Shown here: positions 6,454 through 13,860 of the stretch, in pieces | How positions within the stretch are numbered: position 1 is the first letter of the stretch | Layout: every line of letters begins with the position of its first letter | Origin: an uncultured Prevotella sp. | GTDB lineage: Bacteria > Bacteroidota > Bacteroidia > Bacteroidales > Bacteroidaceae | Direction of reading: 5' to 3' | Length of the DNA: 44,253 bases | Assembly (NCBI GenBank): GCA_905233425.1 | Contig: CAJOEC010000074.1 | Coordinates: forward strand, 1-44,253 | The notes under the pieces: model-generated | What the model saw: only the letters and a program-made list of their open reading frames with translations | Database searches by the model: none | What the model was told of the DNA's origin: nothing | Made by a program: the position numbers and the translations under genes

Positions 6454-9279
6454 TTAGGATGCTTGGACGGGTATGATGACCCAGAAGATGGTGCCTTTGC
6501 CCACCTCCGACTTTGTGTGCATCCTGCCTCCCATGAGCCTGACCACTTCTTGGCAGATGGGCAGGCCCAGACCGCTGCTGCCGCTGTGCGTGGTGGCGAA
6601 GCGCTCAAAGATTTTCCCCAACTTGTCGGCAGAAATGCCGCAGCCGGTGTCCTGAATGGTCACCGTGAGGTCTTCGCAGTTATAGTCGAAGCGTGCACGG
6701 ACGTAGCCCGATGTGGTGTGCAGGGCGGCGTTGGTCACTATCTGGTCGATGACGGCACCCATGTTTGTCAGGTCGATGTTGAGGGTGAGGTGCTCGTATG
6801 GGACGTCAACGATGAAGTCGGGGAGTTGGGCGTTTTGTGGGTTTGCGAGTTGGGCTTGCTGCCATGCCGTCCGGCAGCGTTGCTCGAAGAATACCGGGAA
6901 ATCGACAGGCTCAGGCTTGAACTCTATCATTCCTGCGTCGAGACGCGAAAGCAGGAGAATGTTGTTGACGAGGTTAAGGAGACTGCGTGAGTTTTTCTTT
7001 ATCTCTTCGATGAAGATTTTCTCATCGTCGGCATCAGGGTTGTTCTCAATGAGCTCGGCGAAGCCCACGACGGAGTTGAGAGGGGTGCGGATTTCGTAGC
7101 ACATGTTGCGCAGGAATGCGTCTTTCACCATTTCCACCTCCTGTGCCTTCTTGGTCTCGAGGGCCAGCTGCTCCTCGGTGGCTTTGATGTCGCTGATGTC
7201 GCGGCACATTCCGAAATACTTGGTGACGTGTCCGTCGGCATCCTTCACCGGCACGAATGAGAATGACAGGCAGAGAGGCTTGTTCGCCTTGTTGCGTATG
7301 TTGGACTTGATGACCGCCTTGACAGGCTGCAGGACCAGGTTGTCCATGCTGTTCATGATTCGCAAGGCGGTTTTCCTCGACTCCACGGCAGCCAATGACA
7401 GCAGGCGCGTCTGTGTCAGCCGGTGCTGCACGTGCTCAATCTCGCTGTAGATGGTAAGCGTGTGTGTGTCGGGCGAATAGTTCACTATGCGCACGCCGCC
7501 GTTCTTCATCACATAGTCGATGTTGCGGACGTAGTCCTGCAGCTCGTTTGTGGCCTCCTGCAGCTTGGCGATGTTCTTCTGCAGACGGGAGTAGGACTTG
7601 GCCAACTCTGTTACGTCGCGTCCTGTGCCGTAGATGCCTAAAAGCCGTCGGTCATTGTCGCGGACAGGAACCAGCTGAAGCTCGTAGTACAGCTCGTCGC
7701 GCTTCAGGATCCGGTTCAGGGGACGCTTGTCATCGGGCGACTTGTATATCTGCGTCAGGTAGGTGTAGTCCATGTCGTCGAGGGAGAGGTCGGGGTCTCC
7801 CAGCACGCTCTGGACCGAGATGTGGGCGTCGATGACGCGTTGCACGCCACCGCCAATGCCCTTGGCGGCCTTTTCGTTCAGGTCGTCGATGAAGCCGTGT
7901 TCGTCGTACGAGACGGTGTCGACCAATGCCGTGTTGAAAATGTGCTGGTAGCGCAGCATGGCGTCCTTCTGCTGCCTCTGCCGGCTTCTCTGTGTCGTGA
8001 TGTCGGTTGATGCGCCGATGATGACTGTCGGGCATCCGTTCCTGTCACGCTTCATCACCGATAAGTCGGTCGAAAAGATGCGTTCCTCTTTGTTGTCTCT
8101 ACTGACGACCTCGAGCTCCATGGTTCTGCCGCCGTTCCCCTTCCCCTCTGTGCTTGCAGCCATCTCGCCAAGGAGGTTGCACAGCTGCTCAAAGTCATCA
8201 GGACGCATGTAGTACTCTCCAAAGTTGGGCGACAGGGGCACTACTGACTTCTTGCCTTCAGGGTCTATGCTGGTGACTGCCCGTTTGGCTATGTCATACA
8301 GCCAGATGTGCACCTTGCTTGTGCTGAGTATGAGCGAAAGGCGGTCGTTTGAGCGTCTCACGCTTTTCATCATCTTACGCTCATAGAGGCGGTAGCTGAG
8401 GTAATAGGCTGTGATTGTGACGATGACCACCAACAATGCGACAACAACATACCACACCCACGACGGAATGCCCGTGTCCTTGTGCTCAGGGTAGAACCAC
8501 TTGTTCTGTATGGGTTGCAGCCGACCTGTGGAGTTAAGAAGGGCGAAAACGCTGTCCAGATTTTGCAGTAGTCTTTCGTCGTTCGACATGAACTTGTACT
8601 CCCCGTGCACAATATTGACAGGAGACAGTTCCAGATTGTCGTAGTCAAACTTGTGGAGCAGCCATTTCAGCGACAGCGTGTTCCCAATTATCTGATAGTC
8701 ACTCTCGTTGTGTGCGCGCTGGACGGCCTCCTGTATGTCGTTGTAGGGGATGGCATTCTTGCCCCAACCATGCTCCATCATGAAATGGTGGCAAATGCTG
8801 CCTACGTGAACGACGACCCGATGCGTGGCCAGGTCGTCGGCCGTTTTGACGGCTGCCGGTTCGTCCTTACGGTGGACGATGCTATGGGTGAAGATCTGGA
8901 TGACGCACTTGCCGCAATGTGCATACTCCTCGTAGTATGGCGAATCCATGCCAAGCATCAGGTCGGCACGTCCCGACTTCAGGTCGTCCATGACGTCCCG
9001 CATGGGTTTCAGCTTGATTCTGTAGGGAATGTCCAGCTCCTTGCATACAAGTTTCAGAAGCTCTATGTTGAAGCCCTCAGGCTCGCCTGTGTCGTTGAGG
9101 AAGGAATAGGGCCACAAGTCCCAAACGTCCTCGTAGACCAGTGGTTGCTCCTCGCTGTAGATGCGGCCCCAAGTGTCGGCCACACTAACGCTGTCGTGTG
9201 CAGGAAAGACGGGAGTCCACAAGATGGACAGTGTTGCCGCAAAAAACAATTTATATAATAGTCTGGTCATTGGGTTCAA
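6454..9279 (-). CDS. Sensor histidine kinase-like protein with solute-binding domain; phospho-acceptor His replaced by Tyr (HK2)
   Basis: 941 aa, laid out like HK1: signal peptide (1-27), solute-binding domain (about 48-272; YEDVWDLWPYSFLNDTGEPE), membrane helix near 283-303, PAS-type linker (VPVRDNDRRLLGIYGTGRDV; VPVKDADGHVTKYFGMCRDI), HisKA-like and HATPase domains. The HATPase looks intact (N box QIVTNAALH, G1 QDTGCGIS, G2 GSSGLGLPI). In the H box, however, residue 728 is Tyr: NMCYEIRTPLN where NMSHEIRTPLN is expected. The codon is TAC instead of CAC. Without that His it cannot autophosphorylate in the usual way and may act as a ligand-gated partner of HK1, encoded 35 bp downstream. It is first in the presumed operon. 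Confidence 0.87.
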   Translation of the reverse strand: MNPMTRLLYKLFFAATLSILWTPVFPAHDSVSVADTWGRIYSEEQPLVYEDVWDLWPYSFLNDTGEPEGFNIELLKLVCKELDIPYRIKLKPMRDVMDDLKSGRADLMLGMDSPYYEEYAHCGKCVIQIFTHSIVHRKDEPAAVKTADDLATHRVVVHVGSICHHFMMEHGWGKNAIPYNDIQEAVQRAHNESDYQIIGNTLSLKWLLHKFDYDNLELSPVNIVHGEYKFMSNDERLLQNLDSVFALLNSTGRLQPIQNKWFYPEHKDTGIPSWVWYVVVALLVVIVTITAYYLSYRLYERKMMKSVRRSNDRLSLILSTSKVHIWLYDIAKRAVTSIDPEGKKSVVPLSPNFGEYYMRPDDFEQLCNLLGEMAASTEGKGNGGRTMELEVVSRDNKEERIFSTDLSVMKRDRNGCPTVIIGASTDITTQRSRQRQQKDAMLRYQHIFNTALVDTVSYDEHGFIDDLNEKAAKGIGGGVQRVIDAHISVQSVLGDPDLSLDDMDYTYLTQIYKSPDDKRPLNRILKRDELYYELQLVPVRDNDRRLLGIYGTGRDVTELAKSYSRLQKNIAKLQEATNELQDYVRNIDYVMKNGGVRIVNYSPDTHTLTIYSEIEHVQHRLTQTRLLSLAAVESRKTALRIMNSMDNLVLQPVKAVIKSNIRNKANKPLCLSFSFVPVKDADGHVTKYFGMCRDISDIKATEEQLALETKKAQEVEMVKDAFLRNMCYEIRTPLNSVVGFAELIENNPDADDEKIFIEEIKKNSRSLLNLVNNILLLSRLDAGMIEFKPEPVDFPVFFEQRCRTAWQQAQLANPQNAQLPDFIVDVPYEHLTLNIDLTNMGAVIDQIVTNAALHTTSGYVRARFDYNCEDLTVTIQDTGCGISADKLGKIFERFATTHSGSSGLGLPICQEVVRLMGGRMHTKSEVGKGTIFWVIIPVQAS

Positions 9280-9296
9280 ACCTTCTTTTCACGGTG

Positions 9297-9304
9297 CAAA
9301 GTTA
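9297..9304 (-). promoter_or_regulatory. -7 promoter box for the two-kinase operon
   Basis: TAACTTTG on the minus strand, 17 bp before the HK2 start codon, fits the Bacteroidota TAnnTTTG consensus. A TTG lies near the -33 position. Confidence 0.6.
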
Positions 9305-9419
9305 CAAAAAAACGGATTAATGCACAACTCTTTTAAGGATTATCGTTAGGAAAGAGCCTTTTTTTACACAAAAACCACACTTTTTGTATCTAAACTAGTG
9401 TAATCTCAATTCTTTTTAG

Positions 9420-9427
9420 TAATTTTG
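9420..9427 (+). promoter_or_regulatory. -7 promoter box before the Sel1-repeat gene
   Basis: TAATTTTG fits TAnnTTTG, with no clear -33 box. The 114-nt leader contains a taggag...ctccta inverted stretch that resembles intergenic repeat sequence. Confidence 0.45.
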
Positions 9428-9541
9428 CAGCCACAAAATAGGAGGTGGGGCGTTCCTGCCGCACGACAGCCGCTAAGAATGGCGGCGCTCCTACTAACTA
9501 TGACATCGATATTAATTAAGGCAGATAAGAAGATTAAAGCA

Positions 9542-10015
9542 ATGAAGAAAATGAAGAGGATAATACTTTCGCTTGTTATGCTCGTCGTGGCGCTTGCCGC
9601 CGTGGCACAGAGCGCCGACAAACTCTACGACGAGGGCAAAAGGCTCTACGACGAGAAGAAATATGAGCAGGCCTTCCCCCTGCTGATGAAAGCCGCCGAG
9701 AAAGGGCTTCGCAAGGCGCAGTATCGCGTTGGCCGCTGCTACGACAAGGGCCACGGCGTGGAGGAGGACAACAAGACAGCCTTCATCTGGTATGAGAAGG
9801 CCGCCAAGCAGGAGCACGCCAAGGCGCAGTACCAGCTTGCCCGCTACTACCTGAAGGGCAAGGGCGGTGTCGCCGTGGATACGGAGAAAGCCGCAAAACT
9901 GCTGAAGAAGGCCATCAAGAATGGCAAAAGCGGAAAGGAGATAGAGGAAGAGCTGAAAGCCGACGCCGCCAAGGGCGACGAGGAGGCAATAAAACTTCTT
10001 CAGCTGCTTAAATAG
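9542..10015 (+). CDS. Secreted Sel1-repeat protein
   Basis: 157 aa. A signal peptide (MKKMKRIILSLVMLVVALAA) is followed by helical repeats. Two Sel1-like units are clear: AQYRVGRCYDKGHGVEED..AFIWYEKAAK and AQYQLARYYLKGKGGVAVD..AAKLLKKA. The segment before them (ADKLYDEGKRLYDEKKYEQA) is TPR-like. Such proteins are adaptors for protein-protein contacts, here in the periplasm. I chose the ATG at 9542 because it begins the signal peptide; the reading frame is open back to 9425 but covers a repeat-derived leader. It is followed at 28 bp by an unrelated gene pair. No partner is evident. Confidence 0.82.
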   Translation: MKKMKRIILSLVMLVVALAAVAQSADKLYDEGKRLYDEKKYEQAFPLLMKAAEKGLRKAQYRVGRCYDKGHGVEEDNKTAFIWYEKAAKQEHAKAQYQLARYYLKGKGGVAVDTEKAAKLLKKAIKNGKSGKEIEEELKADAAKGDEEAIKLLQLLK

Positions 10016-10043
10016 TATTGTTCAGACAGATAATCATAATAAG

Positions 10044-10535
10044 ATGCCATCAATAATAAATAATCCAAAGGCTGTAGAGTCACATCTTTATTGGAATATG
10101 CTAAAAGACCTTAGCGAGCCAGTAAAGATACAACTTATCATAAAACTAAAGGACTCCCTGCTTGACAGAACGTCAAAGTCTGTCGATGCCAATGCACAGG
10201 CAGCATATTTCGAAATTGTCAGTAAGCTTAAGACTTATCAAGGCTACGCAAAGGGATGGGACGGTGAAGATGCCAGTCCTCTAACAGATGAGGTGGTCAG
10301 TAACTTTTGCAGTGTGCTGGAAGTAATCGACAAGAGTCTATTACAGGGCATTACCATCTATCCCGAGACCAACGGCACACTACTCATAGACTGCACTCGA
10401 CGCGAGGCCGGCATTAGTCTTGGAAATGACCGCTTCTCCTATTACGTGACCGACGATGACAATGTGGTTGGTGAGAATGGCATTCCGTTTTCCGTTACCG
10501 CATTTACAGATGTTTTGAAAAGGATTAACTGTTGA
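10044..10535 (+). CDS. Unknown protein, first of a two-gene unit
   Basis: 163 aa, soluble, with no signal peptide. Residues 15-45 (YWNMLKDLSEPVKIQLIIKL) look like the start of small antitoxin-type proteins (a helix with LSEPVKIQLI). The C-terminal part (GWDGEDASPL, YPETNGTLLIDC, DRFSYYVTDDD) looks like a mixed alpha/beta domain. The stop codon is one base before the next start, so the two genes are surely co-translated. The pair could be a toxin-antitoxin-like or phage-defence module, but nothing in the sequence proves this. GC content is lower than in the neighbouring housekeeping genes, which fits transfer. Confidence 0.7.
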   Translation: MPSIINNPKAVESHLYWNMLKDLSEPVKIQLIIKLKDSLLDRTSKSVDANAQAAYFEIVSKLKTYQGYAKGWDGEDASPLTDEVVSNFCSVLEVIDKSLLQGITIYPETNGTLLIDCTRREAGISLGNDRFSYYVTDDDNVVGENGIPFSVTAFTDVLKRINC

Positions 10536-10536
10536 G

Positions 10537-11085
10537 ATGAAGAAGCTGTCGCCTATAGAGAACGTCGTCCGTGTCATTTTCCCCCTTACGATGATTCGTG
10601 ATGGAGAGTTGCTGCCAGCAGCCTTTAAGCTGCGTGAGATGACAGAAGGTCCGGAGAAATACATCTCTATATTCAGACAGTATGCAGAATCTTTCAATGC
10701 CGACGTAACATCTTTTGACAATGGGCGCAATCTACCGTGCTGCATTATGAATGTAGGGGAAGTGGATGCCATAAGACTGATGATTCGTGGAAACCGTGTG
10801 AACTATCGTGTTGAAGCAATACCAACACCAACGTACCTGTCGCATGGGGGGATATTTTTAACTATTGGCGACATACCCATAGAAGGAAATGGCTTATCAG
10901 CATTTACAGCACTAAATATTGGAGAAGAGTCCGCTTTTCACATGGTGGCTATACGCCGTAGGCTGATGGAAATAGCCAAGAAGCGTATCACAACTCTGCC
11001 ACTATTGGTTTCCTACAACACCTCCTCATCTCCTCAACTCCCCAACTCCTCAACTCCCCAACTCCTCAACTCCTCAAACCTATGA
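10537..11085 (+). CDS. Unknown protein, second of a two-gene unit, with repeat-derived C-terminus
   Basis: 182 aa, no signal peptide or membrane segment, family not recognised. Visible features are KLSPIENVVRVIFPLTMIRD at the N-terminus, a possible beta-rich centre (GNRVNYRVEAIPTPTYL) and a helix ending RRRLMEIAKKRI. The last 20 residues (SSSPQLPNSSTPQLLNSSNL) are encoded by an 8-bp tandem repeat and are probably not part of the original protein. The stop codon overlaps the first base of the dnaG ATG region (ends 11085, dnaG starts 11082), so dnaG may be translationally coupled to it. Confidence 0.68.
   Translation: MKKLSPIENVVRVIFPLTMIRDGELLPAAFKLREMTEGPEKYISIFRQYAESFNADVTSFDNGRNLPCCIMNVGEVDAIRLMIRGNRVNYRVEAIPTPTYLSHGGIFLTIGDIPIEGNGLSAFTALNIGEESAFHMVAIRRRLMEIAKKRITTLPLLVSYNTSSSPQLPNSSTPQLLNSSNL
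11023..11078. repeat. 8-bp tandem repeat, seven units
   Basis: Units alternate tcctcaac and tccccaac, ending 4 bp before the dnaG start codon. The array forms the C-terminus of the upstream gene and probably contains or displaces the dnaG translation-initiation region. Confidence 0.85.
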
Positions 11086-13379
11086 TTGACCGGGCGACAG
11101 TAGACAAAATCATAGACGCGGCGCGTATCGTCGACGTTGTGGGCGAGTTCGTCACGCTGAGAAAGGCGGGAGTGAACTACAAGGGACTGTGCCCGTTCCA
11201 CGACGACCGCAACCCGTCGTTCATGGTGTCGCCCGCGAAGAACATCTGCCATTGTTTCGTCTGCGGCAAGGGGGGAACGCCTGTTAAGTTCCTCATGGAG
11301 CACGAGCAGATAACCTACCCTGAGGCCCTGCGCTGGCTTGCCCGCAAATATAATATAGAAATTGTAGAGAAGGAACTGACCGACGAGGAGCGGGCACAGC
11401 AGAACGAGCGCGAGTCGATGTTCGTGGTCAACGAGTGGGCCCGCGACTGGTTCCACGACACGCTGAAGAACGACCCCGACGGCATCGCCATCGGCAAGCA
11501 GTATTTCCGCAGCCGTGGCATCCGCGATGACATCATCGAGCGTTTCCAGCTTGGCTATTCGCCCCAGCGGCGTGACGCATTGGCACAGGCAGCCCTGAAG
11601 AAAGGGTTTAAGGCCGAGTTCCTCATTAAGACAGGGTTATGCTACAAACCGAACCAGCAGACCCTCCCCCAGCCCCTCCCTGTAGGGAGGGGAGTAGATA
11701 CTTCCTTCGCAGAAATGTCTGGGGACAAAGGAAACTACTCCCCTCCCTCACAGGGAGGGGCCGGGGGAGGGTCTGCTGCTGGGTCTTTGGTCGACCGCTA
11801 TCGCGGCCGTGCCATCTTCCCCTGGCTCAACGTCTCGGGTAAGGTGGTGGCTTTCGGAGGCCGCGTGCTCGACAGTCGCACGAAGGGCGTGGCGCAGAAA
11901 TACGTTAACTCTCCCGACTCAGACATCTACCACAAGGAGCGCGAGCTTTACGGCATCTACCAGGCGAAGAAAGCCATCGTGAAGGAAGACCGCGTGTTCA
12001 TGGTCGAGGGCTACACCGACGTCATCGCCATGCACCAGGCAGGAATAGAGAACGTGGTGGCCAACAGCGGCACGGCGCTCTCGGTCTACCAGATACGTAT
12101 GCTCCACCGTTTCACCTCGAACATCACCCTGCTCTACGACGGCGACGAGGCCGGCATCCATGCTGCCATGCGTGGCACCGACATGCTGCTCGCCGACGGC
12201 ATGAACATCAAGGTGCTGCTGCTGCCCGACGGCGACGACCCCGACTCCTTCGCCCGCAAGCACTCGACGGAGGAGCTGAAACGGTATATCGACGAGAACC
12301 AGACCGACTTCATAACCTTCAAGACTCGCCTGACGGTGCAGAACGTCAGCGACCCGGTGAAGCGATCGCAGGGCATCGCCGGCATCGTGAAGAGCATCTC
12401 AGTCATCCCCGACCAGATACTACGCTCGACATACATCTCTGACTTCGCGCAGCGCATCGGCATGAAGGAGCAGACCCTCGTCGCCGAGATGAACAAGTTC
12501 ATCCGCGCCGACCTTGAGGAGAAAGCGAAGGAACGTGAGCGCGAAGCACGCCGCCAACAAAACGATGGCATACCACAGCCCACAACGACCAGTGTGCCTG
12601 GCGGCTCTCCTGCCGGAGTCCCCGCCCCCACGACCAGCACACCTTCTTCAGACTTTCCCCCCGACGAGCCGCCTGTGTGGATTCCCGGCGAGGATTATGT
12701 CGAGAGCAGCCCCCAGGAGGCTATAGGTCCTATAAGTCCTATGGGTCCTATAAGACCTATAAGTCCTATAGGCCCCATAAGTCCCATAGAATCGTCCTCT
12801 GCCCAGCATTCTTCTTCTGTAGAGCTTCTTCTCGTCCGCGAACTTGTCCGCCACGGCGAGGAGATAATCTTCAAGGACATCGAGGCCGACGACGGACAGA
12901 AAGTGTCGCTCAACGTGGCACAGTACATCGACTTCGACCTCTCGCAGGACGGGTTGCAGTTCGCGTCGCCGCTCCACCAGCAGATACTGGCCGAGGCCGT
13001 CGCCCGAAGCCAGGACACACCAGGATTCAAGGCCGAGTCATATTTCACCAGCCACCAAGACCCGCAGGTCAGCCAGTTAGCCATCAGCCTGGCTTTCGAC
13101 CGTCACCAGTTAGGCGGGCGCTTCATGTACGACCACGATGAGGAAGACCCGGGGATACGTCATAAGAAGCTCATAGAGCGTCTGCGCCCGCGAGTGCTCC
13201 ACCTCATGATGGACTTCCGCCTCGGCATCGTCGAGGCACGACTCAAACAGATACAACAACAGCTGCGACAGGTAGGCTCCAACTTGGAACTTACCATGCA
13301 GCTACTACAGGAACATAAGGAAACCAAAGAGCTTCGTGACCTGCTGGCAAAACGCCTCGGAAGCGATCTCATTGTCTAA
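11082..13379 (+). CDS. dnaG: DNA primase DnaG
   Basis: 765 aa. It makes the RNA primers for replication and should bind the DnaB helicase through its C-terminus. The N-terminal zinc ribbon is complete (Cys37, His40, Cys58, Cys61: CPFH...CHCFVC). The TOPRIM core shows VEGYTD and DGDEAG, with YVNSPDSDIYHKERELYGIY in between. Bacterial primases are usually 580-680 aa; the excess is explained by two repeat insertions. One is a P1 element (residues 193-231, VDTSFAEMSGDKGNYSPPSQ) between the zinc ribbon and the catalytic core. The other is a 9-bp tandem repeat (about 549-570, GPISPMGPIRPISPIGPISP) in the linker before the helicase-binding domain. The C-terminal domain (EARLKQIQQQLRQ) is intact, so the protein should be functional. 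queD follows 8 bp downstream. Confidence 0.96.
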   Translation: MIDRATVDKIIDAARIVDVVGEFVTLRKAGVNYKGLCPFHDDRNPSFMVSPAKNICHCFVCGKGGTPVKFLMEHEQITYPEALRWLARKYNIEIVEKELTDEERAQQNERESMFVVNEWARDWFHDTLKNDPDGIAIGKQYFRSRGIRDDIIERFQLGYSPQRRDALAQAALKKGFKAEFLIKTGLCYKPNQQTLPQPLPVGRGVDTSFAEMSGDKGNYSPPSQGGAGGGSAAGSLVDRYRGRAIFPWLNVSGKVVAFGGRVLDSRTKGVAQKYVNSPDSDIYHKERELYGIYQAKKAIVKEDRVFMVEGYTDVIAMHQAGIENVVANSGTALSVYQIRMLHRFTSNITLLYDGDEAGIHAAMRGTDMLLADGMNIKVLLLPDGDDPDSFARKHSTEELKRYIDENQTDFITFKTRLTVQNVSDPVKRSQGIAGIVKSISVIPDQILRSTYISDFAQRIGMKEQTLVAEMNKFIRADLEEKAKEREREARRQQNDGIPQPTTTSVPGGSPAGVPAPTTSTPSSDFPPDEPPVWIPGEDYVESSPQEAIGPISPMGPIRPISPIGPISPIESSSAQHSSSVELLLVRELVRHGEEIIFKDIEADDGQKVSLNVAQYIDFDLSQDGLQFASPLHQQILAEAVARSQDTPGFKAESYFTSHQDPQVSQLAISLAFDRHQLGGRFMYDHDEEDPGIRHKKLIERLRPRVLHLMMDFRLGIVEARLKQIQQQLRQVGSNLELTMQLLQEHKETKELRDLLAKRLGSDLIV
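11659..11773. repeat. P1 palindromic element inside dnaG
   Basis: 115 bp. The left arm accctcccccagcccctccc and the right arm (cctccctcacagggaggggc...) are complementary around a 40-bp spacer. The frame stays open throughout and the element length accounts for 38 codons. It encodes GNYSPPSQGGAGGGSA, shared with the purL copy. Confidence 0.88.
12726..12788. repeat. 9-bp tandem repeat inside dnaG, seven units
   Basis: Units such as ggtcctata, agtcctata and agacctata encode the tripeptides GPI/SPM/RPI. The same word family (agacctata) occurs in the pectinase, in a different frame and giving TYK. Confidence 0.85.
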
Positions 13380-13387
13380 AACGAACT

Positions 13388-13753
13388 ATGTACTACATCA
13401 AGAAAAAAATTGAAGTCTCCGCCAGCCACCAGCTGGTGCTCGACTACGAGAGCAAGTGCTCACAACTCCATGGTCATAACTGGGTGATAGAAATCTACTG
13501 CCGCTCGCGTGAGCTCAACGCCAACGGCATGGTGATTGACTTCACCGAGATTAAGCGCAGGATCAAGAACCGCCTTGACCACAAGAACCTCAACGACGTG
13601 CTGCCCTTCAACCCAACGGCTGAGAACATCGCCCGATGGTGTGTGGAGCAGATCCCGACATGCTACAAGGCCACCGTTCAGGAGAGCGAGGGCAACTGGG
13701 CATGCTACGAGGACGACCTTAGCCCATTAGCCCCCTCAGACTATAGACTATAG
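13388..13753 (+). CDS. queD: 6-carboxytetrahydropterin synthase QueD
   Basis: 121 aa. QueD converts 7,8-dihydroneopterin triphosphate to 6-carboxytetrahydropterin in queuosine (preQ0) synthesis. The zinc ligands are present: His14 (SASHQL), His28 and His30 (LHGHNW), with catalytic Cys24 in YESKCSQLHGH. The substrate-binding region is MVIDFTEIKRRI, with LDHKNLND (His of the catalytic set) and a C-terminal ATVQESEGN with the pterin-binding Glu. The last residues (PSDYRL) and the stop codon come from a heptameric tandem repeat that starts inside the gene. queE and queC are not adjacent. It probably shares a transcript with dnaG. Confidence 0.92.
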   Translation: MYYIKKKIEVSASHQLVLDYESKCSQLHGHNWVIEIYCRSRELNANGMVIDFTEIKRRIKNRLDHKNLNDVLPFNPTAENIARWCVEQIPTCYKATVQESEGNWACYEDDLSPLAPSDYRL

Positions 13754-13829
13754 ACTTCAGACTACAGACTTTAGACTACAGACTTTAGACTACAGACTTT
13801 AGACTTTAGACTACAGACTATAGATTACG
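13739..13829. repeat. 7-bp tandem repeat, thirteen units
   Basis: Units follow gact(ata/tca/aca/tta). The array begins within queD and supplies its stop codon, then fills most of the gap to the pectinase gene. No TAnnTTTG box is visible between it and the start at 13861, so the promoter of that gene is unclear. Confidence 0.9.
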
Positions 13830-13860
13830 GGACTCAGAAATTTACCAATAACTAAATTAT

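Noticed and set aside
11659..11773. P1 insertion as a group II intron or intein in dnaG
   Set aside because: Too short, and it lacks intron domain V or intein motifs; the frame stays open through it.
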